A stretch of DNA of 36,612 bases from Acidobacteriota bacterium. GTDB lineage: Bacteria > Acidobacteriota > Thermoanaerobaculia > Gp7-AA8 > JAHWKK01. Both the position numbers and the translations under genes were made by a program. A model generated the notes under the pieces. It did no database searches. It was not told where the DNA came from and worked only from the letters and a program-made list of their open reading frames with translations. The stretch is from the NCBI GenBank assembly GCA_019347945.1, contig JAHWKK010000028.1, positions 1 through 36,612 of the forward strand, written 5' to 3'. Positions 1 to 8,225 of the stretch are shown one piece after another (position 1 is the stretch's first letter; every line of letters starts with the position of its first letter).

Positions 1-201
1 ATACAGACCTTCGGGTGTGGCGCCGGGGGGGGCTGCCCCACAACCACGCTTTTCTTTCTTGTGTTGGTTTGGTTTTTTCTTTCCCCCGGGGGGGGGGGGG
101 CGGTGATATTCGGAAACATCACGTTTTTGCACCCCCTGCGGGGCTCTCTCTGCCGCATTTTGCATATCCTTCCCCCCCCGACCCCGGATTGCGATGAATT
201 C
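1..201. other. low-quality, homopolymer-rich contig end
   Basis: The first ~200 bases contain long G and C runs (about a dozen G near 88-100, a C run near 173-180) and T-rich patches unlike the even composition of the rest of the window. An open frame runs through it into the first gene, but the translated part is proline/glycine-rich and unlike the protein that follows. I read this as an unreliable assembly end rather than biology. The true upstream region and promoter of the first gene cannot be judged. Confidence 0.6.
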
Positions 202-996
202 ATGAAGGAAATCTCCTGCAGAGGGTGCGATTCGGCTTTCAGGGCCGCGCTGCCGGATCCGTTCGACAGCCCGGTGAGAGCGGTCTGCCCGGTCTGCTCG
301 CATCAGATGATCCTGCGGCCCGGCAGGGGAAGGAAATCGCTCAGGGCGGTCATCGCCGACGAGTCGAGACCGTTTCGGGATTTCCTCGTCGAACAGCTGT
401 CAACCCTTGGCTTCGATACGCTCTGCGTCGAGGACGGGAGGGAAGCCCTAGATCAGATCCGGTTGCTGCAGGCAGACCTGGCGATCGTCAATGTATATCT
501 GAGGAGCATGCTCGGTGTGGAGATATCGGAAGAGATTCGCGCGGACCGAAATCTGGACCATACGCGGGTGATTCTCATCGGCGCGCTCTTCAGGGCCAAT
601 CGATTTCGTGCAAACCCGACGAGTCTTTACGGAGCGGATGAATACATCGAGGACCAGGTTCCCGTTCAGGAGCTGCAGAAGATCATCCGGAAGGTGGTCC
701 CCGCCGCGGGCGGAGGTGGCCAGATCGAGATTACAGATAATCGCGAAGAGGAAGCGAGGCGTCTCGCGCGGTTGATCCTCTCCGACATCGTGATCTACAA
801 CTCGGACAAGGCGTTCCGGGGAATCCGGGATGGAAACTTCGAGGAAATTCTTCGCGACGAGATCAGCGAGGGACGCGAATATTTTCTGGCGAGGATCGGA
901 CCGGGAGGGAGGATCGACGGCGCGATCTTCGATGACACGATCGAACAGTTCGTCCGCATGAAGCGGGAGGAGTTGAGCGAGGCCACATCCGCATGA
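202..996 (+). CDS. zinc-ribbon plus pseudo-receiver regulator (FrzS-like principle)
   Basis: This 264-residue protein has three parts. Residues 6-32 hold two Cys-x-x-Cys pairs (C6/C9 and C29/C32), resembling the small MJ0042-type zinc ribbon. Residues ~46-165 fold like a response-regulator receiver. The acidic pair is kept (D53/E54), but the phospho-acceptor position reads AIVNVYL with Asn97 instead of Asp, and the conserved Lys near the end of the domain is not seen. It is therefore probably not phosphorylated and works by protein contact. Residues ~175-260 are a helical, charged region containing RRLARLILSDIV, which resembles a tail I recall from regulators of related bacteria, from memory only. 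The ATG at 202 is chosen because upstream sequence is low-quality and not protein-like. The stop overlaps the next start (ATGA at 993). It heads a chemosensory-type operon, so a scaffolding or output role there is inferred. Confidence 0.75.
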   Translation: MKEISCRGCDSAFRAALPDPFDSPVRAVCPVCSHQMILRPGRGRKSLRAVIADESRPFRDFLVEQLSTLGFDTLCVEDGREALDQIRLLQADLAIVNVYLRSMLGVEISEEIRADRNLDHTRVILIGALFRANRFRANPTSLYGADEYIEDQVPVQELQKIIRKVVPAAGGGGQIEITDNREEEARRLARLILSDIVIYNSDKAFRGIRDGNFEEILRDEISEGREYFLARIGPGGRIDGAIFDDTIEQFVRMKREELSEATSA

Positions 997-3242
997 CACC
1001 GGAGGAGCTGGCTGAGAAGGTGAGATCGGACGACGCCGATGTGCGCCAGGAGGCCGCCGTCACTCTCGCCCATGAGGTGTCGAATCTCTCTCTGATGTTC
1101 GAGATGATGGGGGATTCCGACTGGCGCGTGCGGAAAACGATCGTCGACGGGTTGGTCAGAAGGGCGAACGATCGGATCATCGAAGGACTCCTCGGCGCGC
1201 TGCGAGACGGGACCAACGCCGGGCGCCGCAACTCGGCAACCGAAGCTCTCATTCGGATCGGTCCCAGGAGCGGATCGAAGATCATCGCGACGCTGGCGGA
1301 AGAGAGAGATCCGGACGTGAGGCTCTCACTCGTGAATCTCCTCGGGGATCTGCGAAGTGACGAGGCGTACGACGAGCTGATCCGGCTGGCGGGCGAGGAG
1401 CAGGATGTCAATATCGTGTCGGGAATCGCGACGGCGATCGGTCGCTACCAGCGCCCGGAGGCTGTACCGATTCTGACGGCCATGTTGAAACGGGACGACC
1501 CGTGGGTCCAGTTCCATCTGATCGAAGCCCTCGGTGAGATCGAGGACAGGAACGCGCTCCCCCACATTCTCCCGCTGTACTCGAAGCAGGCGCTGCGGAA
1601 ACCAATTCTCGAGGCTGTCGGCCGGATCGCGGACGTGGGGACGATCAATTTTCTCCTTCGGATCATCTCCGAAGAGAGCAAGCTCAACCTGACGGCGCTT
1701 CGATCGCTCGTGGCGATTGCCGACGCGGACAAGCCACGCGTGATGAAAGCCGCCGAGCGGGAGCTGATCCAGCGGCGGCTGGAGCAGTCTTTTCCGGCGG
1801 ACAAGGTGGAGCCGCTGATCGCACACCTCCGCTCGACGCCCAAGAGGGAGGTCAAGGCCTTCATTCTCCGAGTTCTCGCATGGTCGGGAGATGTGCGTGC
1901 GGTTCCGGTACTGATCGAAATGATGAGGGAGGCCGAGCTGGCCGAGGTGGCGGCGTCGGGGCTGATCGACATCGGCCCGTCGGCAGCGGAGGCGGTTCTG
2001 ATCGAGCTGAAAAATACTCTGGATGCGGATCAGACGATTCTTCTTTTGCGGATCGCGGCGCGGATTGCGGGAGACCGGCTGCTCTCGGCGGTGCTTCCGT
2101 CGCTCGAGCATCCCAGCCCTGACGTGCGAAAGACGGCGGTGGAGGTCCTCACAGAGCGGGCCGATCCGAAGGCCATCGACTATCTGATCGCGCGACTCGA
2201 CGACGAGAACGTCGGCGTGCAACAGGCGGTCGTCAACGCGCTCACCGCGCTCGCCGCATCTGCTCCTGCCGCGAAACCGGCGATGCTCGGAAAATTGAGA
2301 AAACTGCTCGATTCGCGATCGCTCGCCGAGAGACTCAACTCACTCCACGTATTCGTCAACATCGAGGGGGAGGGTTTCCCGGACGAACTGCTCGCAGCGT
2401 CCCGCAACCGCGATCCGCAGATCCGGGAAAAGGCGGTTTCGCTGATGGGCCGGTTTCACGAGGAGAGATTCGCGGATCAGCTCGTCCTGCTCCTGACCGA
2501 CGAGGCGACACCGGTCAGACTCGCGGCGATCCGTTCGATCGTCAGGATGCGACCGGAAGGCGGATTGGCCCCACTCGTCAGCTCGCTCGGTGATCCGGAG
2601 ATCTGGATCAGGACGGCGGCGGCGCAGGCGCTCGGTGAATACCATGCCGTCGAAGCGGTCGCACCTCTGATCGACCGCCTCCGCTCCGACATTCCTCCCG
2701 TGAAGATCGCGGTGCTGGAAGCTCTCGGAAAGCTCGACCATCCCGATTCGCATGCGGCGCTGGCGAGCGCGATCGACTCGGAGGACCCGGAAGTTCAGCG
2801 AGCAGCGCTTCTGTCTCTGGCGCGGGTTCCGGGAGAGAAGGTGACTCGGATTCTGCTGGACTCTCTGGAAAGTGACGACTGGCGACACCGAGCAGCCGCG
2901 GCGAACGCCCTCGGGCATCGCGCAAGTCACGAGGCGACCGGGCGTCTCGAGCAGCTCCTCGCGTCGGACCCGGACCCCTTCGTCCGTCAGACCATCGTGC
3001 AGGCTCTGGACCGAATCGGCAGACCGGAATCGTTTCCCGCGCTCCTTCAGGCTCTGGACGATCCTGCCATCGTCGATGAGGTCAGCGATGCATTCGTGCG
3101 ACATGGAGAGCGCTGGAGAGAGGCGCTCGAAGAGGCGTGGCGGACAGCTGACGCGAGAAGAGAGCCGGTGATCGCGGCGATCCTCGCGGCGATGAAGAAC
3201 GCAAAGGGAGAGGAGGAAGCCGCCGACGCGTCGTCCCCATGA
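993..3242 (+). CDS. large HEAT-repeat scaffold protein
   Basis: The 749-residue protein is built almost entirely of ~31-residue helical repeats of the HEAT / PBS-lyase-like type. Recurrent signatures are D-P-x-V-R, A-x-x-A-L-G-x-I and short segments such as RTAAAQALGEY and RHRAAAANALGH. I estimate around twenty repeats from residue ~10 to ~735. No catalytic domain, signal peptide or membrane segment is visible. Such solenoids bind other proteins, so a cytoplasmic scaffold is the likely role. It is joined by ATGA overlaps to the pseudo-receiver gene upstream and to cheR downstream, which suggests its partners are the chemosensory proteins. The family label is confident; the function is inference from context. 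Confidence 0.85.
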   Translation: MTPEELAEKVRSDDADVRQEAAVTLAHEVSNLSLMFEMMGDSDWRVRKTIVDGLVRRANDRIIEGLLGALRDGTNAGRRNSATEALIRIGPRSGSKIIATLAEERDPDVRLSLVNLLGDLRSDEAYDELIRLAGEEQDVNIVSGIATAIGRYQRPEAVPILTAMLKRDDPWVQFHLIEALGEIEDRNALPHILPLYSKQALRKPILEAVGRIADVGTINFLLRIISEESKLNLTALRSLVAIADADKPRVMKAAERELIQRRLEQSFPADKVEPLIAHLRSTPKREVKAFILRVLAWSGDVRAVPVLIEMMREAELAEVAASGLIDIGPSAAEAVLIELKNTLDADQTILLLRIAARIAGDRLLSAVLPSLEHPSPDVRKTAVEVLTERADPKAIDYLIARLDDENVGVQQAVVNALTALAASAPAAKPAMLGKLRKLLDSRSLAERLNSLHVFVNIEGEGFPDELLAASRNRDPQIREKAVSLMGRFHEERFADQLVLLLTDEATPVRLAAIRSIVRMRPEGGLAPLVSSLGDPEIWIRTAAAQALGEYHAVEAVAPLIDRLRSDIPPVKIAVLEALGKLDHPDSHAALASAIDSEDPEVQRAALLSLARVPGEKVTRILLDSLESDDWRHRAAAANALGHRASHEATGRLEQLLASDPDPFVRQTIVQALDRIGRPESFPALLQALDDPAIVDEVSDAFVRHGERWREALEEAWRTADARREPVIAAILAAMKNAKGEEEAADASSP

Positions 3243-4099
3243 CTCTCAGGCCTCCAGATTTTTCGCTGAATCACCATATGGAGCTTCCGGACGATGTTTT
3301 TCGAAAACTCCGCCAGACGATCTACGAGAAGAGTGGCCTTTGGTTCAGTGACAACAACAAGTATCTGCTTCAGAAGCGTCTGAGCACACGGGCCCGTCAG
3401 CTCAACTTCGACAGCTTCCAGAAATACTTCTACTTTCTTGCCTACGACCCGGCGGCAGCCCAGGAGTTCGACCGGGTTTTCGAACTGGTCACGACGAACG
3501 AGACCTATTTTTTCCGCGAATCTCACCAGCTGGATGCGTTCATCCACGAGATCGTTCCGGAGATGAAAGCGGGTGTGGCTCGGGGAAGAAAGATGAGAGT
3601 GTGGTCGGCCGGCTGCTCGTCCGGCGAGGAGGCCTACACGATCGCGATGTTGCTCGACCTGCACGGCTGGTATGACAAAGGAGAGTTCGAGGTCTTCGGA
3701 AGCGACCTTAGCCAGACGATGCTTTCCAAAGCGAGGACGGGAGTCTACCGCGCTACCTCGTTTCGATCCACGCCTCCCGAGTTGAAGGCGCGCTACTTCG
3801 AGGACGTCGCGAATGAATCTTGGAGGGTTCGCGACGAGATCCGCAACCGTGTTTCGTTCGGGCGGCTGAATCTCTACGAGTCGAACCGGGTAGCGCTGCT
3901 CGGAGCTCTCGACGTGATCTTCTGCCGTAACGTGATCATCTATTTCAATGAGAGCTCGAAAAAAGTAGTCATTTCCAATCTTCGGGACCGGCTCATCGAT
4001 GGAGGGTACCTGCTGCTGGGGCACTCGGAATCGCTGATCGCGCTCTCGACGCAGTTCAAGCTCCGCCATCTGAAGCACGACATGGTCTATCAGAAATAG
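3239..4099 (+). CDS. cheR: CheR-type chemoreceptor glutamate methyltransferase
   Basis: CheR uses S-adenosylmethionine to methylate glutamates on chemoreceptors, setting adaptation. At 286 residues it has the normal length of a simple CheR. An N-terminal helical domain (~residues 15-90, containing a Lys/Arg-rich segment and the TTNETYFFRE motif) is followed by the SAM-binding fold with WSAGCSSGEEAY, then the acidic DLSQTML strand, and the family signature CRNVIIYF. No TPR or extra domain is present. The start at 3239 overlaps the stop of the HEAT gene (ATGA); an internal ATG at 3281 would also leave a complete domain. It lies two bases before cheB, the opposing enzyme. No receptor gene is in the window. 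Confidence 0.93.
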   Translation: MTLRPPDFSLNHHMELPDDVFRKLRQTIYEKSGLWFSDNNKYLLQKRLSTRARQLNFDSFQKYFYFLAYDPAAAQEFDRVFELVTTNETYFFRESHQLDAFIHEIVPEMKAGVARGRKMRVWSAGCSSGEEAYTIAMLLDLHGWYDKGEFEVFGSDLSQTMLSKARTGVYRATSFRSTPPELKARYFEDVANESWRVRDEIRNRVSFGRLNLYESNRVALLGALDVIFCRNVIIYFNESSKKVVISNLRDRLIDGGYLLLGHSESLIALSTQFKLRHLKHDMVYQK

Positions 4100-4101
4100 A
4101 G

Positions 4102-5130
4102 ATGATTCGCGCTCTGGTCGTCGATGATTCCGCGTTCAATCGGGTCACTCTGACTCGAATGCTCGAGTCGTCCGTGCACATCGATGTGGCCGGTGTGGCG
4201 GTACACGGCGAGGATGCGATCAAGCAGACGCTCCGCCTCGAGCCGGATGTCATCACGCTCGATCTCGAAATGCCGGTGATGGACGGGTTCGCGTTTCTCC
4301 GCTGGCTGATGGCAAATCGTCCGACGCCCGTGATCGTGGTCTCATCGAGGGCCAGCGACCGGAGTGTCTTCAAGGCTCTGGAACTGGGCGCGATCGATTT
4401 CATCGCCAAGCCGGGAGGAGCCGTTTCGCCCAGGCTCTACGAGATTCAGCAGGATCTGCTTTCGAAGGTCGAAGACATCCGGTCGGTCAGGCTCGAGAAT
4501 GCAGGACGCCATTTCGAGCCGACTGGCGATCGCGAGAAGTTTCTTCCGGGCCCGCTCTGCATCGATCTGGTGGCCATCGGCTGCTCCACCGGAGGGCCGC
4601 CGGCTCTTCAGACCATCTTCGAGTCGCTTCCCCATATGGAAGTCCCCATCGTCGTGGCCCAGCACATGCCGCCGGTGTTCACCGGAATTTTCGCCGAGCG
4701 GCTCGACCGGCTGACGTCCTACGTCGTCAGAGAAGCTGTCGACGGAGAGAAGGTCGAGAGCGGCGTCGTTTACATCGCCCCGGGGGGAATGCAGACTGAG
4801 CTCGACTCCGAAGACGGGGCGCTGAGGCTGCGAATGCGCGAGCGATACTCGAAGGAGCTCTACGCCCCGTCGGTCGATAAGCTTTTCGCCAGCGCTGCTC
4901 GAGTCCTGGGGAGCCGGATGCTCTCGGTCCTCCTCACCGGTATGGGGGACGACGGGGCCCTTGGGATGCTGGAAGTGCGAAAAGCAGGGGGGCTGACCGT
5001 GGCGGAGGCGCCGACCACCGCGATCATCTTCGGGATGCCCGGCGCGGCGATTCGAGTCGGCGCGGTCCAGCAGATCATTCCACTCGACAGAATCGCGGCG
5101 GGAATCGCCGGAATTTGCACCCGAACCTGA
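4102..5130 (+). CDS. cheB: CheB chemotaxis response regulator / protein-glutamate methylesterase
   Basis: CheB removes methyl groups from receptor glutamates, and deamidates glutamines, when phosphorylated by CheA. The 342-residue protein has an intact receiver (D8/D9, phospho-acceptor D54 in LDLEMPVMDG, K103 in AKPGG), a linker, and a methylesterase domain with the full Ser-His-Asp triad: S162 in GCSTGG, H188 in AQHMP and D284 in TGMGDDGA. All key residues are present, in contrast with the degenerate receiver at the head of the operon. It follows cheR by two bases. The requirement for a CheA phosphodonor implies that cheA lies elsewhere or upstream of this window. Confidence 0.95.
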   Translation: MIRALVVDDSAFNRVTLTRMLESSVHIDVAGVAVHGEDAIKQTLRLEPDVITLDLEMPVMDGFAFLRWLMANRPTPVIVVSSRASDRSVFKALELGAIDFIAKPGGAVSPRLYEIQQDLLSKVEDIRSVRLENAGRHFEPTGDREKFLPGPLCIDLVAIGCSTGGPPALQTIFESLPHMEVPIVVAQHMPPVFTGIFAERLDRLTSYVVREAVDGEKVESGVVYIAPGGMQTELDSEDGALRLRMRERYSKELYAPSVDKLFASAARVLGSRMLSVLLTGMGDDGALGMLEVRKAGGLTVAEAPTTAIIFGMPGAAIRVGAVQQIIPLDRIAAGIAGICTRT

Positions 5131-5148
5131 GAAAGGCTCCTTTTTGTG

Positions 5149-5154
5149 TATGAT
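5149..5154 (+). promoter_or_regulatory. possible -10 element before the GAF gene
   Basis: TATGAT lies 21 bases upstream of the ATG at 5176, in the only clear gap of the first operon. No good -35 hexamer is seen at the usual spacing, so this is only a weak internal-promoter candidate. Confidence 0.2.
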
Positions 5155-5175
5155 TCCTCCGGGCGGGCGACAGAC

Positions 5176-5979
5176 ATGAGCGACGATACACATCGGAGAG
5201 CCGAGTCTTTCCTCGAGCTTTTCAACAAGGGCAAGGAATTCACTGAGGAACTGCTTCAGGAAAACCAGCGTCTTCGGTATCGACTTGCGGCACTCGAAAC
5301 CGACGACGGAACCCATGTGCCTGAAATCGAGCGGCTGCGCCAGCAGATCGAGCGCCTGACGGCCGAGAATGCGAAGATCCAGGCTCATTTCGAAAAGGTC
5401 GAGAGCGAGAATCGCGACTTCGCCGAGCGTTACGTGGAAGTCGAGGAACAGAACAACAACCTCGCGAATCTCTATGTCGCCAGCTATCAGCTTCACTCCA
5501 CGCTCGATTTTCGGGAAGTGATCCAGATCGTTCAGGAGATCGTGATCAATCTCGTCGGAGCCGAGGTCTTCGCCGTTCTTCTGCGGGACGAGAAAACCGA
5601 CGAGCTGAAGGCGATTGCGAGTGAGGGGACGACCGTCCTGCCGGAAATGAAGGATCTGACCGTGACGATGGGCCGTGGCGTCCTGGGAAAAGTGCTCGAA
5701 TCGGGCGAGAGCCACTTTGGTAATCCCGAGGATCGCGACCCGCAGATCGATCAACCGATCGCGGCGGTACCGCTCAAGATCAAGGATCACGTGATCGGAC
5801 TCATCGTCATTTACAGGCTGCTTCAGCAGAAGGACGATTTCACCGCGGTCGATTACGAGTTGTTTTCGCTGCTGGCGGCGCACTCGGCCACGGCCATCTA
5901 TTCTTCGAAGCTCTACTCCACTTCCGAGAGGAAGCTGAGCACGATTCAGGGATTCCTGGATCTTCTGACCACCAACTGA
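5176..5979 (+). CDS. coiled-coil plus GAF-domain signalling protein
   Basis: The 267-residue protein starts with a long heptad-rich coiled coil (~residues 10-105, full of L-x-x-E/Q and EIERLRQQIERL-type segments) and ends in a GAF domain (~residues 115-255), beginning at the STLDFREVIQIVQEIV helix and including a GRGVLGKVLESGES loop and a late AAVPLKIKDHVIGLIV strand. GAF domains bind small ligands or mediate dimer signalling; no ligand can be predicted. No output domain follows. A GTG at 5146 is in frame, but ATG 5176 gives a cleaner N-terminus. It lies between cheB and the CheY-like gene, so a soluble sensor or adaptor role in that pathway is plausible but inferred. Confidence 0.8.
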   Translation: MSDDTHRRAESFLELFNKGKEFTEELLQENQRLRYRLAALETDDGTHVPEIERLRQQIERLTAENAKIQAHFEKVESENRDFAERYVEVEEQNNNLANLYVASYQLHSTLDFREVIQIVQEIVINLVGAEVFAVLLRDEKTDELKAIASEGTTVLPEMKDLTVTMGRGVLGKVLESGESHFGNPEDRDPQIDQPIAAVPLKIKDHVIGLIVIYRLLQQKDDFTAVDYELFSLLAAHSATAIYSSKLYSTSERKLSTIQGFLDLLTTN

Positions 5980-5992
5980 GGTAAGCGTGTAA

Positions 5993-6370
5993 ATGGATAA
6001 CCAGACGACCTTTCTGATTGTCGAGGATTCGCCGACGATGCGCCAGCTGATCTCGTTTTCGCTGAAGCGATTTCGGGGAGCGAAGATCATCGAGGCCGTC
6101 GACGGCGTGGACGCGCTGAAGAAGCTCTCGGGCGAGAAGGTCGACCTCATCCTGACCGACATCAACATGCCCGTGATGGACGGGCTGAAGCTGGTCGCGC
6201 TGGTACGTCAGAACGAACAGATGAAGGGCATTCCGATCGTGATCATCACGACCGAGGGGGCGGAGGAGGATCGGGAGCGCGGCCTCGCGCTCGGAGCGAA
6301 TGCTTACATCTCGAAGCCGATCCAGTCATCGCATCTGATCAAGACCATTGGCGAGCTTCTGCCCGCCTGA
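5993..6370 (+). CDS. CheY-like single-domain response regulator
   Basis: A stand-alone 125-residue receiver with every catalytic residue: the acidic pair in IVEDSPTMRQL, the phospho-acceptor Asp in LILTDINMPVMDG, the Thr in VIITTEG and the Lys in YISKPI. No output domain is attached, so it acts through protein contacts, as CheY does with the flagellar switch. It has a clear ribosome-binding sequence (GAGGTAAG) shortly before the ATG. No flagellar or pilus gene is in the window, so the target is unknown. It closes the chemosensory-type gene run. Confidence 0.88.
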   Translation: MDNQTTFLIVEDSPTMRQLISFSLKRFRGAKIIEAVDGVDALKKLSGEKVDLILTDINMPVMDGLKLVALVRQNEQMKGIPIVIITTEGAEEDRERGLALGANAYISKPIQSSHLIKTIGELLPA

Positions 6371-6467
6371 TTCGCGATACGAGCGGCGGCGGCTTTCGCC
6401 ATTTCTCGCTCCCCACTCCGGATCGCTGTCGAAATTCGATCGCCCTCCTCGGGCTTCGTGTGTATGG

Positions 6468-7334
6468 ATGGCAAACCGCAAGCTCGCTCTCGCGACCAAC
6501 GTCGGCGACGATTTTTTCGTCGACGAGTCCTGCATTGACTGCGATACGTGCCGCAGTGTCGCGCCTTCGGTGTTTTCTCGGGTCGGGGATCAGTCCGCCG
6601 TCGTGCGACAGCCGGTGACCGCCGAGGAATTCACCGCGGCGGGGAAGGCAGCCGTGGCATGTCCTACATCCTCGATCGGAGCGCGGAGTGTCGCCGCCAT
6701 AAGGCAGGGGGCAGAGAGCTTCCCGGACCCGATCGATGGTGACGTCTTTTTCTGCGGATACACTTCCGAGAGCTCGTTCGGCGCCCACAGCTATTTCGTT
6801 CGTCACGACGACGGCAACTTCATGGTCGACTCTCCCCGGTTCTCGTCGCTGCTCGCGAACCGGCTGCAGAGAATGGGAGGTGTCCGGACCCTCTTTCTCA
6901 CCCATCGCGACGACGTTGCCGATCACCATCGTTACCACGAGACCTTCGACTGCAAGCGGATCATTCACGAGTGGGATGCGGTCGGGACGATCTCGGAACC
7001 GGAGCGAGCGATTCGCGGTCTCGAACCGGTCGAGCTCGCGCCGGGACTGCTGGCGATCCCTGTTCCGGGACACACCCGTGGAAGCGTCGTCTATCTCTGG
7101 AAAAACTATCTCTTCACGGGAGATCATCTGGCGTGGAGCGAGCGGCTCGGACACCTCTACGCTTTCCGGTCCGCTTGCTGGTACTCCTGGTCCGCACAGC
7201 TCGATTCGATGCAGCGGCTTCTGGACTATCGATTCGAATGGGTCCTGCCGGGCCACGGGAGGAGAGTCCATCTGGAGGGTCGGGCGATGCGGGAATCACT
7301 CGAGCGATGCGTCGCGTGGATGCGCCGCAGGTGA
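6468..7334 (+). CDS. ferredoxin / metallo-beta-lactamase fusion hydrolase
   Basis: The 288-residue protein fuses an N-terminal single [4Fe-4S] ferredoxin-type motif (C22, C25, C28 and a distal C65 followed by Pro) to a metallo-beta-lactamase-fold hydrolase. The MBL metal-site motifs are THRDDVADHH, PGHTRGS, LFTGDHL and LPGHG. The first departs from the canonical HxHxDH: it has Arg at the second His position, a variant I associate with the ferredoxin-MBL family found in cyanobacteria and plants. Substrate is unknown; the fused cluster suggests redox sensing or electron transfer coupled to hydrolysis. The frame is open upstream to 6348, but the ATG at 6468 directly precedes the ferredoxin domain. 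No strong ribosome-binding site is visible. Confidence 0.8.
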   Translation: MANRKLALATNVGDDFFVDESCIDCDTCRSVAPSVFSRVGDQSAVVRQPVTAEEFTAAGKAAVACPTSSIGARSVAAIRQGAESFPDPIDGDVFFCGYTSESSFGAHSYFVRHDDGNFMVDSPRFSSLLANRLQRMGGVRTLFLTHRDDVADHHRYHETFDCKRIIHEWDAVGTISEPERAIRGLEPVELAPGLLAIPVPGHTRGSVVYLWKNYLFTGDHLAWSERLGHLYAFRSACWYSWSAQLDSMQRLLDYRFEWVLPGHGRRVHLEGRAMRESLERCVAWMRRR

Positions 7335-7399
7335 GAGCGGCGAGCGGGATCGCCCGTCGCGGCGGAAATGAATTCAGGCTGGGGTCGACGCCGAATGCG

Positions 7400-8089
7400 C
7401 TACAGGATGACTTTCTGAACGAAGTAGGCCTGCCAGGTGATTCGCTTCTCGACCAGATTGTCGGCATCCTGCCGGGTCATCTCGAATTTACCGGCAGAGC
7501 CTCCCGTGAGCGTCGCCATCAGCAGATGGACCTTCGAGATCTCCGGTGTGCGATCGATCAGAACCGACGTCGCCGAGATTGCCTTGAAGACATCGTCCTC
7601 GGAGTTTGCCGAGAGACGAACGGTCAATTCGTCGGGCCCTTCCTGAGTGATGCTGGCGCCGAAAAGGCCCATGTTCTCGTAGGCGCGCTGGAATCGATTC
7701 AGGATCCCGCGATCGAGCTCCGGAAACGCCGGGGCACTCACCGATGGATCTGTCGGCGCTTCTCCGGACGATCCTCTGGGGCGGATTCGGACCCTCGAGC
7801 CGAGGGGCGTTTCGTTGTTCTGAGGTTGGGCGGGTGCCCGTTCGGTGGTGATCAGGCGGGCATCTCCGAGGCCGAGGGCGTTCTGCTTCTCGGTGGTTTC
7901 CACGTCGATCAGTCGCGGATCGAAGGAGAGGGTGGTTCCGTTCTCCAGGGTGACGATCGCCTGGCCGTTCCGGACCTCCCACTTCTTGGTGGCCTTGTAC
8001 ACCGTCCCGTCCTTCATGAAGATGGTGTAGGTAGCGAACAGAGGCATCGCGAACAGCGACAAAACGGCGGCGAGAATGAGTTTCTTCAT
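7400..8089 (-). CDS. secreted protein of unknown function
   Basis: A 229-residue protein with an N-terminal signal peptide (Lys-Lys, hydrophobic core LILAAVLSLFAM, likely cleavage after Ala near residue 19). A strand-rich segment at residues 20-65 contains MKDGTVY and ENGTTLSFDPRLID. A Pro/Gln/Arg-rich linker (~residues 80-115) leads to a C-terminal domain (~120-229) of mixed helix and strand. The start at 8089 is supported by an AGGAGG ribosome-binding site just upstream (~8098-8103 on the plus strand); the open frame extends further but is not protein-like. It is transcribed divergently from aroF. I do not recognise the C-terminal domain and assign no function beyond export to the periplasm or surface. 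Confidence 0.7.
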   Translation of the reverse strand: MKKLILAAVLSLFAMPLFATYTIFMKDGTVYKATKKWEVRNGQAIVTLENGTTLSFDPRLIDVETTEKQNALGLGDARLITTERAPAQPQNNETPLGSRVRIRPRGSSGEAPTDPSVSAPAFPELDRGILNRFQRAYENMGLFGASITQEGPDELTVRLSANSEDDVFKAISATSVLIDRTPEISKVHLLMATLTGGSAGKFEMTRQDADNLVEKRITWQAYFVQKVIL

Positions 8090-8225
8090 CAGAAAAGCCC
8101 TCCTGGGGGTTTCGGACGATTCTAACAGCGGAGGATCCAATTGGATTTCGCGAGACGGATCCCGGCGTTCGCGGTAAGATTGATGGCGCACTGCCCGAGC
8201 CGGGCGGCGCCCCTGGAGGATTCAG

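Noticed and set aside
61-201. 47-residue N-terminal extension of the first protein
   Set aside because: It is translated from homopolymer-rich, probably erroneous sequence and has no family character.
4342-6168. 608-residue minus-strand frame opposite cheB and the GAF gene
   Set aside because: It is the antisense shadow of three clearly recognised plus-strand genes, a common effect of high-GC codon use.
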